The notes under the pieces: model-generated
Databases searched by the model: none
Told to the model about the DNA's origin: nothing
Seen by the model: the letters and a program-made list of their open reading frames with translations, nothing else
Part shown: one piece after another, positions 38,106 through 48,198 of the stretch
Layout: each line of letters opens with the position of its first letter
How positions within the stretch are numbered: the stretch's first letter is position 1
Position numbers and translations under genes: made by a program
Assembly (NCBI RefSeq): GCF_001295845.1
Contig: NZ_LJIC01000099.1
Coordinates: 1 to 64,000, forward strand
DNA from: Rhodopseudomonas sp. AAP120
GTDB lineage: Bacteria > Pseudomonadota > Alphaproteobacteria > Rhizobiales > Xanthobacteraceae
DNA length: 64,000 nt
Direction of reading: 5' to 3'

Positions 38106-39142
38106 ACGTTCTCCGATTTCGGTTTCATCTTCTGTTGCGGGGCAGCCTGATGAGCGGCGTCGGGATGCTGTTGTGGCTCCTTGTGGCCGCCGAAGCCGGC
38201 GCGCATCGCCGAGAGAATTCGCTCGGCGAAAGTGTGTTCCTTGCGCGAGCGGAAGCGCGCGAACAGCGCCGAGGTCAGTACTTCGGCCGGCACGGCCTCA
38301 TCGATCGCGGCGTTGATGGTCCAGCGGCCCTCGCCGGAATCCTCGACAAAGCCGGAATAGCTGTCGAGCGCGGCATTGCGCGCCAGCGCCGAAGCCGTGA
38401 GGTCGAGCAGCCAGGACGGGATCACGCTGCCGCGCCGCCAGACTTCGGCAATGTCGGCGATGTCCAGATCGAAGCGATGCTCGCTCGGCAAAGCGTCGAT
38501 ATTGGCGTTCTTGAGAATATCGAAGCCTTCGGCGTAGGCCTGCATCAGGCCGTATTCGATGCCGTTGTGGACCATCTTGACGAAATGGCCAGCGCCGACC
38601 GGGCCGGCGTGGATATACCCCTGTTCGACGCGGGGATCGCGATCCTCACGGCCGGGCGTGCGCGGAATGTCGCCGATACCCGGCGCCAGCGTCGCAAAGA
38701 TCGGATCGAGGCGATCGACGACTTGCTTGTCGCCGCCGATCATCATGCAGTAGCCGCGCTCGAAGCCCCAGATGCCGCCGGAGGTGCCGACATCCACATA
38801 GGCGATCGATTTTTCCCGCAGCGTCTTGGCGCGGCGGATGTCGTCCTGCCAGAACGTGTTGCCGCCGTCGATGATGACGTCGTCGGGGCCGAGTAACTTG
38901 CCCAGCTGGTCAATCGTGGTCTCGGTGATGTGGCCGGCGGGCAGCATCACCCACACCGCGCGCGGCGCGTCGAGCTTGCTGACGAGATCCTCCAGGCTGG
39001 CGGCTCCCGTAGCGCCGTCTTTGACCAGCGCTTCGACCGCCGCCGGATCCCGGTCATACACCACGTCCTGGTGGCCATCTTTCAGGAGGCGGCGAACGAT
39101 GTTGCCGCCCATTCGTCCGAGGCCGACCATGCCGAGCTGCAT
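38102..39142 (-). CDS. gnd: 6-phosphogluconate dehydrogenase, decarboxylating (short form)
   Basis: 346 residues, matching the short GndA/YqeC class rather than the ~470-residue classic form. The Rossmann motif is [46 protein letters not shown] and [22 protein letters not shown] are the substrate and catalytic segments. It oxidatively decarboxylates 6-phosphogluconate to ribulose-5-phosphate. ATG 39142 follows GGAGA. First gene of the minus-strand pentose-phosphate operon, downstream of a REP-like repeat. Confidence 0.95.
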   Translation of the reverse strand: MQLGMVGLGRMGGNIVRRLLKDGHQDVVYDRDPAAVEALVKDGATGAASLEDLVSKLDAPRAVWVMLPAGHITETTIDQLGKLLGPDDVIIDGGNTFWQDDIRRAKTLREKSIAYVDVGTSGGIWGFERGYCMMIGGDKQVVDRLDPIFATLAPGIGDIPRTPGREDRDPRVEQGYIHAGPVGAGHFVKMVHNGIEYGLMQAYAEGFDILKNANIDALPSEHRFDLDIADIAEVWRRGSVIPSWLLDLTASALARNAALDSYSGFVEDSGEGRWTINAAIDEAVPAEVLTSALFARFRSRKEHTFAERILSAMRAGFGGHKEPQQHPDAAHQAAPQQKMKPKSENV

Positions 39143-39213
39143 GCCGAGGTCTCCAGCTATGTGTCCGGGCTGCGCTTGATTGTGCAGCCTCGTTGGTAAT
39201 CTTCGAAAGCCTT

Positions 39214-39290
39214 CGTCACTGCGAGGAGCGAAGCGACGAAGCAATCCAGTGCCTGCGTTCTGGATTGCCTCGCTGCGCCCCGCAATGACG
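39214..39290. repeat. REP-like palindrome, family 1, copy 2
   Basis: 77 bp from CGTCACTGCGAG to CGCAATGACG, with inner arms GAAGCAATCCAG and CTGGATTGCCTC (one mismatch). It lies between tal-pgi and gnd, the only real gap in this run of minus-strand genes. Confidence 0.88.
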
Positions 39291-39302
39291 GAGCCTCTGC
39301 AG

Positions 39303-42155
39303 TTAGTTCAGCGCCGCGCGGACGGCGGCGTCGAGAGCTTTCAATCCACTCGCAAGGTCGCCCTTGAGGTGAACCCGCAAGGCGCGGCGGCCGCGCTCGG
39401 TGAGCACGTCGAAATCGCCGCGCGCCTGTGCTGCCTTGATGATGCCGAAGCTCGCCTTCTGTCCGGGCACCGGCAGATCCTGCGCATCCTCCGCGGTGAT
39501 CTGCAGGAACACGCCGCTGTCCGGCCCGCCTTTGTAGGCCTGGCCGGTCGAGTGCAGGAAGCGCGGACCGAACTCGGCGCAGGTCGCGACATGGCGGCGG
39601 TCGCGAACGGCGAGCCGCATGCTCTGCAAACTCTCGATATGCGCGGTGTTGCGCTCGATATAGGCGAGCAGGGCGACGTAGTCGCCGGCTTGCGCGCGCG
39701 ACAGATGCGCCTTGATCCACGAATCCAGCGAGCCGTTGGCTCCCGAGTCGCGCAGCGCCGCCGCGTTCGACTCGCTGGTATAGAGATCGACATCGGCCGT
39801 CGACATCGCCGGCTTCTCGTCCGGTAGCGCGCCGGACTTCTCGAACGCCGCGGTGAGTTCGCGGGTCTTGATCTTGGCGGACTCGACGTCGGGTTGATTG
39901 AACGGATTGATCCCCAGGATCGCGCCCGCCACCGCAGTGGCGAGTTCGAAGCGGAAGAATTCCTGGCCGATATGGCCGGGCGACTTCAGCACGATCCGCA
40001 CCACCGGATGACCGGCCGCTTCGAGCGCTTCAAGCTTGCCATCATGCGCGGCGTCGCTTTCGCCGCTGACCCGCAGATCGATGAACAGCCGGTCGTTGCC
40101 GTAGGCCGCCGGATCGGCCAGCGGCTCGCCGTCGATCGGGATCAGACCCTTGCCGTCCTTGCCGGTGGACTCGGCGATCAGCTGTTCGGCCCATGCGCCG
40201 AAATCGGTGATCGATTTGGAAGAACTGATCGTGACCTTGTCGCGACCGGCGAGGCCGGCGCAGCCCATCGCCAGACCGAGCTGAACCCCGGGGTTTTCGC
40301 TCGGCGGCACATCCGGTCCGCAAGATCGCACCATGCTCAGCGTCAGCTCGAGCAGCTTGCCGAGGTCGAGGCCCGCAGCGGCGGCCGGCACCATGCCGAA
40401 CGGCGAGAGCACTGAATATCGGCCTCCGATCGTCGGATCGCCGTGGAAGATGCGGGCGAACTTCTGTTCGGTCGCGACCTTCTCCATCGACGAGCCAGGA
40501 TCGGTCACGGCGACGAAGTGCTGGCCGGCCTTGTCGGCGCCGACGGTCTCACCGACGCGCGACAGGAAGTAGTCCTTCATCACGTTGGGCTCGGTAGTGC
40601 CGCCCGACTTCGACGAAACGATGAAGAGTGTGGTGCCGAGCGTCACGCTGGCTTCGAGCGCGCGCACCTGAGCCGGATCAGTCGAGTCCAGCACATGCAG
40701 TTTGGGGAAGCCGCTTTGCTGCGGAAACGTCTCGGCAAGAACTTCGGGGCCAAGGCTGGATCCCCCCATGCCGAGTACGACCGCGTCGGTGAAGCCGCGC
40801 GCCTTCACCCATTTGGCGAAATCAGCGTAGTCGGCGAGTTTGGCGGCTTCGGCTTTGGCGCTGTTCAGCCAGCCGAGCCATTTGTCTTCATCGGTCCCGG
40901 TCCACACAGCCTTGTCCTGGTCCCAGAGCCGGCGAATCTTGCCAGCCTTGCGCCACTCGTCGGCTTGCGTCTGATAGGATTTTTCGAGATCGGCAGCGAG
41001 CGCGAGCGTCTGGGTACCCACTTCGCCAGCCAGCACGGTGTTGCGCTTGAACGCAACCGCGCCGAGCAGCTTGTCGAAAGAATCGGCGAAAAGCTGCAGG
41101 CCCTCGGTGACCAGCGTTTCGGCGATCTGCTGCAGCGAGATGCCGGCGTTCTCCAGATCCTTCAAGACCTTGACCGCATCATCGACATGCTCTTCCAGGC
41201 TGTCGCGCGGCTTGCCGTGATCGCGAAACGCATCGAGCGTTGCGGGCGGCACGGTGTTGACCGTGTGCGGGCCGATCAGCTCCTCGACATAGAGCACGTC
41301 GCTATAGGCCTTGTTCTTGGTCCCTGTGGAGGCCCAGAGCAGGCGCTGCGGCTTGGCCCCGCAGACTTCCAGCTTGGCCCAGCGATCGCCGGAGAACAGA
41401 CGCTTGTAGTCCTGATAAGCAAGTTTGGCATTGGCGATCGCCACTTTGCCCTTCAGCTTTTCTAGCCGTGCCTTCTCTTCCGGATCATTGGCCTGCGCGA
41501 TCTTGTCGTCGAGCTGCTTGTCGACGGCGCTGTCGATACGGCTGACGAAGAAGCTCGCGACGCTACCAACACGGGCAGGGTCGCCGCCGTTCGCAATCAA
41601 CGTCTCGAGACCGGACAGATAGGCCTCAGCAACTTGCCGGTAGACGTCCTGCGAGAATAGCAGCGTGATGTTGACGCTGATGCCCTTGGAAATGAGGTGC
41701 TTGATCGCCGCGAGGCCCTGGCGGGTCGCCGGGACCTTGATCATCAGGTTCTCGCGCTTGACGGTCTCCCACAGCCGCTCGGCTTCGATGATCGTCGCTT
41801 TGGTGTCGAGCGCCAGATAGGGCGACACTTCCAGGCTGACGAAGCCGTCGCGGCCCTCGAGCCGGTCATAAGTGGGGCGAAGCACGTCCGCGGCGTGCTG
41901 GATGTCCTCGACTGCGAGGGCTTCGTACAACTCACCAACCGAGCGGTCGCCGTGCTTCAGCGCCGTGCCAATCGCGCCGTCATATTCGTCGGACGAGCCG
42001 ATCGCCTTCTCGAAGATCGAGGGGTTCGAGGTTACTCCCTTCACCCCGTCTTCGTCGATCAGCTTCTTAAGATCGCCTTTGGCGATGAAGCCGCGGGCGA
42101 GGAAGTCGAGCCAGACGGCCTGGTCGTGTTGTTCGAGCGCTTTGACGGGGTTCAT
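39303..42155 (-). CDS. Bifunctional transaldolase / glucose-6-phosphate isomerase
   Basis: 950-residue fusion. Residues 1-~365 are a TalB-like transaldolase with Schiff-base Lys140 in [12 protein letters not shown] and the [12 protein letters not shown] start. The remainder is phosphoglucose isomerase ([50 protein letters not shown]). It links the non-oxidative pentose phosphate pathway to glucose-6-phosphate, feeding the zwf/pgl/gnd genes downstream. This tal-pgi fusion is known from several alphaproteobacteria and actinobacteria. The ATG is clear. Confidence 0.95.
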   Translation of the reverse strand: MNPVKALEQHDQAVWLDFLARGFIAKGDLKKLIDEDGVKGVTSNPSIFEKAIGSSDEYDGAIGTALKHGDRSVGELYEALAVEDIQHAADVLRPTYDRLEGRDGFVSLEVSPYLALDTKATIIEAERLWETVKRENLMIKVPATRQGLAAIKHLISKGISVNITLLFSQDVYRQVAEAYLSGLETLIANGGDPARVGSVASFFVSRIDSAVDKQLDDKIAQANDPEEKARLEKLKGKVAIANAKLAYQDYKRLFSGDRWAKLEVCGAKPQRLLWASTGTKNKAYSDVLYVEELIGPHTVNTVPPATLDAFRDHGKPRDSLEEHVDDAVKVLKDLENAGISLQQIAETLVTEGLQLFADSFDKLLGAVAFKRNTVLAGEVGTQTLALAADLEKSYQTQADEWRKAGKIRRLWDQDKAVWTGTDEDKWLGWLNSAKAEAAKLADYADFAKWVKARGFTDAVVLGMGGSSLGPEVLAETFPQQSGFPKLHVLDSTDPAQVRALEASVTLGTTLFIVSSKSGGTTEPNVMKDYFLSRVGETVGADKAGQHFVAVTDPGSSMEKVATEQKFARIFHGDPTIGGRYSVLSPFGMVPAAAAGLDLGKLLELTLSMVRSCGPDVPPSENPGVQLGLAMGCAGLAGRDKVTISSSKSITDFGAWAEQLIAESTGKDGKGLIPIDGEPLADPAAYGNDRLFIDLRVSGESDAAHDGKLEALEAAGHPVVRIVLKSPGHIGQEFFRFELATAVAGAILGINPFNQPDVESAKIKTRELTAAFEKSGALPDEKPAMSTADVDLYTSESNAAALRDSGANGSLDSWIKAHLSRAQAGDYVALLAYIERNTAHIESLQSMRLAVRDRRHVATCAEFGPRFLHSTGQAYKGGPDSGVFLQITAEDAQDLPVPGQKASFGIIKAAQARGDFDVLTERGRRALRVHLKGDLASGLKALDAAVRAALN

Positions 42156-42273
42156 GTGCTTTGTCTGTCATTCGGTGCGAGGGAGCCTCGCGTGCATTTC
42201 CGTCCGGGAGCGGAAGCTTGTCAACACGTCCTTGCCTGCCATGGCGGCCGGCCGTACAGCGGCGAGCTGAACT

Positions 42274-42298
42274 GACGCGCTAGAGGCGAAAGGGTTCC
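42274..42298 (-). promoter_or_regulatory. Weak EcfG-type promoter candidate upstream of tal-pgi
   Basis: Minus strand GGAAC (42298-42294), 16 bases, CGTC (42277-42274), eight of nine bases. It is 119 bp upstream of the tal-pgi ATG. The rest of the 42156-42404 gap shows nothing recognisable. Confidence 0.3.
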
Positions 42299-42404
42299 GA
42301 GCAAGCCGTATCGCAAAGCTGTGATGGCTGGATGAAGCACGCCGGTTGTCGCGATCTGCCTGATCTACGGGCAACGGCAGAGAGCGCCGCTCGACGCAAG
42401 CAGG

Positions 42405-43070
42405 TCAGGCGCCTGAGAGGTCGCTCCGCGCAAGATCCCAGAGCAGCGTGTACAGGCAGGTCGAGATCAGCTCCGCTCCGATGAGGCCTTCAAACCGCTC
42501 GATCATCGCCCTGACGGCCGTTCGATTGCTGCCCTCGATTACCACGAACCAGTCGGATGCTCCGGCGCTGGTCACGCCCGGCGGGTCGGTCAGCGGTCGC
42601 GACAGAGCGGGGTCGTTCTCCAGCAGGTGCATCGAGATGAGGCCGTCCTGCGCCAATAGTTCGCGCTGAGCGACGATCATGGCGCGAAGGTGCTCATGGT
42701 TGCCGCCGCGCGGGCGGAGCCGCACCAGCCCGAGCTGCGCGCCGCGACCCTCGCCGTGGCTTGCGGTGATCCGTGCCGCGCCGCGGATCATGTTCTTGAA
42801 TTTGGCGATGTTACGGTTCGACCACTCGGTCTGGTGTGCGAGCGCCTTGCGGTAAGCCGGGCTGCTCAGCACCTCGAAGGTCCGGGTGGCATACAGAGCG
42901 AGATACTTCGGCGAGGCGTCCTCCGCGACATAGCGGCGCGCTTCGAGAAAGCCGTCGATCGCGACACGCTCAGCCAGATGTTCGCGATCGTACCAGCGAT
43001 TGAAGTCGGGCTCGTCCTCGGCGTCGATGTCCATCGCGGTCAGCAACATTCCCCGAGCGGCGAGCGGCAT
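42405..43070 (-). CDS. Conserved hypothetical protein (DUF4286-like)
   Basis: 221 residues. The N-terminal half has the EDEPDFNRWYDREHLAERV pattern seen in EthD/DUF4286-like dimeric alpha/beta-barrel proteins; the second half (LGLVRLRPRGGNHEHLRAM, ASDWFVVIEGSNRTAV) looks like a second copy of the fold. No catalytic motif is recognised and I do not assign a function. It lies 18 bp downstream of the HxlR regulator on the same strand, so they may be one transcript. Confidence 0.7.
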   Translation of the reverse strand: MPLAARGMLLTAMDIDAEDEPDFNRWYDREHLAERVAIDGFLEARRYVAEDASPKYLALYATRTFEVLSSPAYRKALAHQTEWSNRNIAKFKNMIRGAARITASHGEGRGAQLGLVRLRPRGGNHEHLRAMIVAQRELLAQDGLISMHLLENDPALSRPLTDPPGVTSAGASDWFVVIEGSNRTAVRAMIERFEGLIGAELISTCLYTLLWDLARSDLSGA

Positions 43071-43088
43071 GAAAAGCTATCCTTGGGT

Positions 43089-43583
43089 TCAATTGGAGGT
43101 CGCGCTGCTGCGCGTGCCTGCCTTCTTCGATTTGGCAGTCGATCTCGGCTGCAAAGTGGTATCGGCGGGGCTAAGCAGCCGTCCGTCTTCGGCATGCAGT
43201 TCGAGAGTCCTCACCGGTCGGCCGTTGTTGCGATCCACCAGCACGGTGGCGATCTCTTCAGGGCGAGGGTCGAATTGTTCGCTCCACTGGCGCAGCGCCA
43301 CCAGGATCGGGAAAATCCCCTGGCCCTTCGGCGTCAGCAAATATTCGTGGTAGGCGCTGCCGTCCGCTGCCGGCACCGGGCGGAGAATGCCATGCTCCAC
43401 CAGCGTGCGCAGGCGACTGGCGAGGATGTTCTTCGCCAATCCCAGCTTGCCCTGAAACTCGTTGAAGCGCCGGACACCGAAGAAGGCTTCGCGGACGATC
43501 AACAGCGACCACCAGTCGCCGATCACCTCGAGCGCACGCGCCACGGGGCAGGGATCGTTCTCGAAACTCGTTCGCTTCACCAT
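43089..43583 (-). CDS. HxlR-family transcriptional regulator
   Basis: 164-residue winged-helix regulator. The conserved cysteine is in NDPCPVARALEVIGDWW, followed by LLIVREAFFGVRRFNEFQ, ILASRLRTLVEHGIL and YHEYLLTPKG, which is the complete HxlR signature. The C-terminal ~55 residues are a basic extension. HxlR proteins often sense reactive electrophiles via that cysteine. It diverges from an SDR gene, and a 19-bp inverted repeat lies between them, likely its operator. Confidence 0.93.
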   Translation of the reverse strand: MVKRTSFENDPCPVARALEVIGDWWSLLIVREAFFGVRRFNEFQGKLGLAKNILASRLRTLVEHGILRPVPAADGSAYHEYLLTPKGQGIFPILVALRQWSEQFDPRPEEIATVLVDRNNGRPVRTLELHAEDGRLLSPADTTLQPRSTAKSKKAGTRSSATSN

Positions 43584-43611
43584 CTCGCCGTCCGCCGATC
43601 ACGCGCTTGTG

Positions 43612-43666
43612 TGGTTGCAATATAAAACTGGTGGCGTACATCGCAATCAGTTTCATCATGCAACCA
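43612..43666. promoter_or_regulatory. 19-bp inverted-repeat operator between hxlR and SDR genes
   Basis: Half-site 43612-43630 (TGGTTGCAATATAAAACTG) and the reverse complement of 43648-43666 (TGGTTGCATGATGAAACTG) agree at 16 of 19 bases, with a 17-base spacer. It lies in the 96-bp divergent region and ends 13 bases before the SDR ATG. This is most likely the HxlR-family regulator's binding site (inference). Confidence 0.75.
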
Positions 43667-43679
43667 GAAAGAGGCGACC

Positions 43680-44453
43680 ATGAGGCTGGCGGGAAAGACG
43701 GCATTGATCACGGGTGGCAACAGCGGCATCGGTTTGGCGACGGCAAAGCTGTTCATTGCTGAAGGCGCCAAGGTGACGATCACCGGGCGCGACGCGGGAC
43801 GGCTGAAGGCGGCCGCCGACGCGTTGGGCAGCGCCGCGCTGGCAGTGGAGGCCGACGTCAACGACGTCGCTGCGCTCGAGCGTGCCGCCTCGCAAGCGGC
43901 CGAGGCGTTCGGCAAGCTGGACGTCCTGTTCGCAAATGCGGGCATTCCGGGATCGACGCCGCTCGGCACGACGTCGCTGGCTGCGTTCGAGCAGGTGATC
44001 CGTACCAACCTCACCGCGCCGTTCTTCACCGTGCAGGCCGCATTGCCGCATCTCAACGACGGCGCGTCGATCATTCTCAACAGTTCGGTGATCGCGGTGC
44101 TGGGCAATCCCGGTTACGCGGCCTATGCGGCCAGCAAGGCCGGGCTGCGCGGCATGGCGCGGGTGATGGCGTCCGAACTGTCGCCGCGCAACATTCGCGT
44201 CAATGTGGTCGCGCCCGGTGGTGCGCGCACACCAATCTGGAAGGGCGCTGCGCCGACCGACGAGGCGATGGCCGTGCTCGAAAGCCGTATCGCAGCCGCG
44301 ACGCCGCTCGGCCGGATCGCCGAGCCGGAGCACATCGCCAAGACCGTGCTGTTCCTGGCGTCGGACGATGCCGCTCATATCCAGGGTGTCGAAATCTTCG
44401 TCGATGGCGGCGCCACCGGCTCTCCAGCAGGTGCGCCGATCTATCGCGGCTGA
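43680..44453 (+). CDS. Short-chain dehydrogenase/reductase (SDR)
   Basis: 257-residue classical SDR. Cofactor motif TGGNSGIG at residues 11-18, NAG in LFANAGIPG, catalytic Ser in ILNSSVIAV and YAAYAASKAG with the Tyr-x3-Lys pair. The Arg after the first strand (ITGRDAGR) suggests NADP preference. Similar HxlR-controlled SDR genes are common and respond to quinones or aldehydes; substrate unknown here. AGAGG precedes the ATG. Confidence 0.93.
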   Translation: MRLAGKTALITGGNSGIGLATAKLFIAEGAKVTITGRDAGRLKAAADALGSAALAVEADVNDVAALERAASQAAEAFGKLDVLFANAGIPGSTPLGTTSLAAFEQVIRTNLTAPFFTVQAALPHLNDGASIILNSSVIAVLGNPGYAAYAASKAGLRGMARVMASELSPRNIRVNVVAPGGARTPIWKGAAPTDEAMAVLESRIAAATPLGRIAEPEHIAKTVLFLASDDAAHIQGVEIFVDGGATGSPAGAPIYRG

Positions 44454-44456
44454 CGA

Positions 44457-45449
44457 TCAGCGCGGATGTTGGGGGCGATCCGCGATGTCGTTGATCGCAG
44501 CGATCACGGCGTCGCGGACGCCCGGGTCATAGAGCAGATGTCCGGCCGCATCGACGGTACGCAGCTCCGCGTTCGGCCAGCTCGCGATCAGCCGGTGGGC
44601 GGTCGCGGGCGGACACAGCAGATCATAACGGCCCTGCACGACGATGCCGGGAATGCCGGCGAGCTTGTTCGCCTCGGCAATCAGCTGATCCGGCCGCATG
44701 AAGCAGTCGTGGACGAAGTAGTGCGCTTCCATGAACGGCGTAGCCGGTAGCGGCCGCGTCTCGCCGGCAGCGCGCGGGCCCAGCCGGGTCTGCTTCGGCG
44801 CGATCTGCGACAGGATCGACTCGGTCTCTCCCCAGGCTCGCGCGGCGGGGCCGTGCACGGCAGAATCCGGATCGAGAATGCGCCGCCAATAGGCGTCCAG
44901 CGGTGCGGCGCGTTCGCCCTCGCGAAGCAGCGACAGAAAGTCCGCGTTCAACCCAGGATAGAACCTCGGCAGCGTCTCAAGGAAGGCTGTTTCGAGTTCG
45001 GCGCGGGTGCCGAGGAACGTCGCGCGGAGCACGATGCCGCTGACGCGGTCCGGATGCGCCTGTGCATAGGCCAGCGCCAGCGTCGCACCCCATGAACCTC
45101 CGACCACCAGCCAGCGTTCGATCCCCAGCGTGGTGCGGATCGTCTCCATGTCGGCGATGAGGTGAGGCAGCGTGTTGGCTTGGCGGCCCCCTTTCGGCCG
45201 ACTGCGGCCGGCGCCGCGTTGGTCGAACAGCACGGCGCGAAATCGTTGCGTGTCGAACAGCCGGCGGTGATCCGGCTGGCAGCCGCTGCCGGGACCGCCA
45301 TGCAGATAGATCGCCGGCGAACCATCTGCGTTGCCGCTGGTTTCAACGTACAGCGCATGGCCGTCGCCCACGTCGAGCATCTGCGACGTCAGCGGCTGCG
45401 CGGCGCTGGTGGGACCGGGACGGATCTCGCGTTCTGCTTCGGGAGTCAT
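44457..45449 (-). CDS. pip: Prolyl iminopeptidase
   Basis: 330-residue alpha/beta hydrolase of peptidase family S33 that removes N-terminal proline. The oxyanion motif HGGPGSGCQPDHRRLFDTQ, DQRGAGRSRPKG, nucleophile Ser in VGGSWGATLALAYAQAHPD, GRYDLLCPP with the triad Asp, and AGHLLYDPG with the triad His are all present. Convergent with the SDR gene three bases away. Probably monocistronic. Confidence 0.95.
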   Translation of the reverse strand: MTPEAEREIRPGPTSAAQPLTSQMLDVGDGHALYVETSGNADGSPAIYLHGGPGSGCQPDHRRLFDTQRFRAVLFDQRGAGRSRPKGGRQANTLPHLIADMETIRTTLGIERWLVVGGSWGATLALAYAQAHPDRVSGIVLRATFLGTRAELETAFLETLPRFYPGLNADFLSLLREGERAAPLDAYWRRILDPDSAVHGPAARAWGETESILSQIAPKQTRLGPRAAGETRPLPATPFMEAHYFVHDCFMRPDQLIAEANKLAGIPGIVVQGRYDLLCPPATAHRLIASWPNAELRTVDAAGHLLYDPGVRDAVIAAINDIADRPQHPR

Positions 45450-45585
45450 CTGATGTGGTTACAGCCAAATGCGGCGGAACGCGAGCACGGCAAGGCAGGC
45501 GCGTGGGACGGCGCCATGCGGCGGACAGGGTTGCGCATCGGCGGCGTGCCCCTCACTTTCAGCCCAGACGAAACGGAAACTTTGG

Positions 45586-45843
45586 ATGCCGCGATACTAT
45601 TTCAACACACGGATTGGAGCGGAGCTGATCCCGGATCCCGAGGGCGAGGATCTGCGCGATGCGGATCATGCGTGGGAGGTGGCCCGCGCCACCATCAGGG
45701 AGATCGTCAAGACAGAGGCCGCGCAGGTCGATCTGATCCGCGCCAGCCTCGAAGTCACCGACGAGGATGGCCACGTGGTGCTCGACTTCCCCTTCAGCGA
45801 AGCCTTGCTCGACATGCCGGCGCTGCCGCGGAACAGGCATTGA
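45586..45843 (+). CDS. DUF6894 small protein, copy 1
   Basis: 85 residues beginning MPRYYFNTRIGAELIPDPEG, then DLRDADHAWEVARATIREIV and VTDEDGHVVLDFPFSEAL. This is the DUF6894 pattern common in rhizobial genomes. Function unknown. ATG 45586 follows a weak GGAAA. The amidase gene follows 68 bp later. A second member occurs at 51379. Confidence 0.8.
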   Translation: MPRYYFNTRIGAELIPDPEGEDLRDADHAWEVARATIREIVKTEAAQVDLIRASLEVTDEDGHVVLDFPFSEALLDMPALPRNRH

Positions 45844-45911
45844 CCACCCCGATTTGACGGTGGCGCGGCGTTTGCCTGCGCGCTATCAAGTTCTTATCGA
45901 TCGGGGGACAC

Positions 45912-47309
45912 ATGCAAGACATCTGGCGACTGTCGGCGACCGAACTGTCCGGCCTGATCAAGGCGCGCCAACTGTCCGCGCGCGAGGCGACACAGGCGGC
46001 GCTCGACCGGCTCGATGCGGTCAATCCTGCGATCAACGCGGTGATCGACCATCGCCCCGAAGATGCCCTGGCGCAGGCCGACGCGGTCGACGCGGCGTTG
46101 AGCCGCGGCGATGACGTCGGACCGCTGGCCGGTGTGCCGGTCACCGTCAAGGTCAACGTCGATCAGCAGGGCTTCGCCACCACCAACGGCGTGACGTTAC
46201 AGCGCGACCTGATCGCGACGGCGAACAATCCGGTGGTCGATAATCTGCTGAACGCCGGCGCGGTGATCGTCGGCCGCACCAACACGCCGGCGTTTTCGTA
46301 TCGCTGGTTCACGTCGAACAAGCTGCACGGCGAGACCCTCAACCCGCGCGATCCGTCGATCACGCCGGGCGGCTCGTCGGGCGGTGCGGGGGCCGCGGTG
46401 GCGGCGGGCATCGGCCACATCGCGCACGGCACCGACATCGCCGGCTCGGTGCGCTATCCGGCTTATGCGTGCGGCGTGCACGGCCTGCGCCCGACGCTGG
46501 GCCGCATCGCCGCCTACAACGCGTCGTCGCCCGAGCGCGCGATCTGCCCACAGATCAGTGCGGTTTCGGGCCCGCTGGCACGGAGCATCGCTGATCTTCG
46601 GCTCGCGCTCGCGGCGCTGTCGCAGGCCGATGCGCGCGATCCCTGGTGGGTGCCGGCGCCGTTGCAAGGGCCGCCGCGCGACAAGCGGGCGGCGCTGTGC
46701 GTCGCGCCGGACGATCTCGAGGTCGTCGCGGACGTACGAGATGCGGTGCTCGATGCCGCACGCCGGCTGGAGGACGCTGGCTGGACGGTCGAACAGATCG
46801 ATCAGACCCCGCCGCTGCGCGAAGCGGCCGAATTGCAGGCGCAGTTTTGGCTGGGCGATGGTTACCGCGCGATGCTCGACGCCGCGCAGCGCGAAGGCGA
46901 CGAAGGCGCGCTGGCCTGCCTCAACGGCAATCGCGCGCGCGAGATCACCGACGCTGCGACGCTGTCGCGGCTGCTGGTGCGCCGGGCGACGCTGACGCGA
47001 GACTGGGAATTGTTCTTCCAGCGTTACGCGGTGTTGCTGATGCCGGTGTCAGGTGAGCTGCCGTTCCCGCAGCGGCTCGATCTCAAGGACGAAGCCTCAT
47101 TCAAGCGTGTCTGGGCCGCCCAGATGCCGCAGGTCGGCACCCCGTTCATGGGGCTGCCCGGCCTGACTGTGTCGACCGGCCTCGTCGGGCGCGTCCCGGT
47201 GGGCGTGCAACTCGTCGCCGGGCGCTATCGCGAGGATCTGTGCCTGCTCGCCGGTGAAGCGATCGAGGCGGGCGGCACGCCGCCGTCCCCGATCGATCCG
47301 CTGCAGTAA
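45912..47309 (+). CDS. Amidase (amidase-signature family)
   Basis: 465 residues. The Ser-cisSer-Lys triad is expected at Lys80 (GVPVTVKVNVD), Ser155 (TPGGSSGGAGAAV) and Ser179 (GTDIAGSVRYPA). The end (FMGLPGLTVSTGLVGRVPVGVQLV) is typical. It lacks GatA-specific features and no gatB/gatC is nearby, so a free amide hydrolase is likely; substrate unknown. GGGGGA lies just upstream of the ATG. Confidence 0.92.
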   Translation: MQDIWRLSATELSGLIKARQLSAREATQAALDRLDAVNPAINAVIDHRPEDALAQADAVDAALSRGDDVGPLAGVPVTVKVNVDQQGFATTNGVTLQRDLIATANNPVVDNLLNAGAVIVGRTNTPAFSYRWFTSNKLHGETLNPRDPSITPGGSSGGAGAAVAAGIGHIAHGTDIAGSVRYPAYACGVHGLRPTLGRIAAYNASSPERAICPQISAVSGPLARSIADLRLALAALSQADARDPWWVPAPLQGPPRDKRAALCVAPDDLEVVADVRDAVLDAARRLEDAGWTVEQIDQTPPLREAAELQAQFWLGDGYRAMLDAAQREGDEGALACLNGNRAREITDAATLSRLLVRRATLTRDWELFFQRYAVLLMPVSGELPFPQRLDLKDEASFKRVWAAQMPQVGTPFMGLPGLTVSTGLVGRVPVGVQLVAGRYREDLCLLAGEAIEAGGTPPSPIDPLQ

Positions 47310-47331
47310 CGACGCGCAAGAGGACCGGCCG

Positions 47332-47808
47332 ATGACCTCGATCTATGATTTTTCCGCCAAGACGTTGGCCGGCGAGGAGATCTCGCTGAAGCAGTTCGAA
47401 GGGCAGGTGCTGCTGATCGTCAATACCGCCAGCGCCTGCGGCTTCACCCCGCAATACAAGGGCCTCGAAGCGCTGCAGCAGCGCTACCGGCCGCGCGGCT
47501 TCTCGGTGCTCGGCTTTCCGTGCAATCAGTTCGGATCGCAGGAGCCGGGCGACGAGGCGCAGATCGCGCAGTTCTGCTCGCGCAACTACGGCGTCAGCTT
47601 CCCGATGTTCGCCAAGATCGACGTCAACGGCGCGCAGGCCCATCCGCTCTACAAGTTCCTGAAGGGTGAGAAGGGCGGGTTGCTCGGCTCCGGGATCAAG
47701 TGGAATTTCACCAAATTTCTGGTCGACCGCAGCGGCCGCGTGGTATCGCGTCACGCGCCGACGACCACGCCGGAATCGCTCGGCAAAGAGATCGAGACGT
47801 TGCTATGA
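47332..47808 (+). CDS. Glutathione peroxidase family protein
   Basis: 158-residue thiol peroxidase. The catalytic Cys36 replaces selenocysteine in NTASACGFTPQY; FPCNQFGSQEPG and KWNFTKFLVDRSG hold the Gln and Trp-Asn of the active site. Such Cys forms usually use thioredoxin and reduce hydroperoxides. The ATG lies 22 bp after the amidase stop; its stop overlaps the DUF3297 start (ATGA). Confidence 0.95.
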   Translation: MTSIYDFSAKTLAGEEISLKQFEGQVLLIVNTASACGFTPQYKGLEALQQRYRPRGFSVLGFPCNQFGSQEPGDEAQIAQFCSRNYGVSFPMFAKIDVNGAQAHPLYKFLKGEKGGLLGSGIKWNFTKFLVDRSGRVVSRHAPTTTPESLGKEIETLL

Positions 47809-48062
47809 CCGACCAGACTCAGAATATCGAACTGCCCGATCGCCTTTCGGTCGAAGAATCCAGCCCGTACTACAATGAAGCCGTGCTGGCGCTCGACGTC
47901 GGCATCCGCTTTAAGGGCCAGGAAAAGACCAACGTCATCGAGTACTGCGTCAGCGAGGGCTGGATCCGCGTCGCCGCCGGCAACGCCAAGGACCGTTTCG
48001 GCAACCAGCTCGCCATCAAGGTCCACGGTCCGGTCGAGCCCTTTATCCGCCCGCGCAGCTGA
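47805..48062 (+). CDS. DUF3297 protein
   Basis: 85-residue protein. The text DRLSVEESSPYYNEAVLALDVGIRFKG, NVIEYCVSEGWIRVAAGNAKDRFG and HGPVEPFI is characteristic of DUF3297. Function unknown. Four-base overlap with the glutathione peroxidase gene indicates co-translation. Confidence 0.88.
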   Translation: MTDQTQNIELPDRLSVEESSPYYNEAVLALDVGIRFKGQEKTNVIEYCVSEGWIRVAAGNAKDRFGNQLAIKVHGPVEPFIRPRS

Positions 48063-48198
48063 GCATCCGCTCGCTGCCGTGGCCGCGCGCGCGGCGATGC
48101 CGCCCTACGAAGGCTGCGACTGCGGCAGCTTCCTTGTCCATTCTTTGCCTGGTCGCCGCGCAAAGCCGCCTGCGCCAATGCGGCGACTTGTGGCGCGG

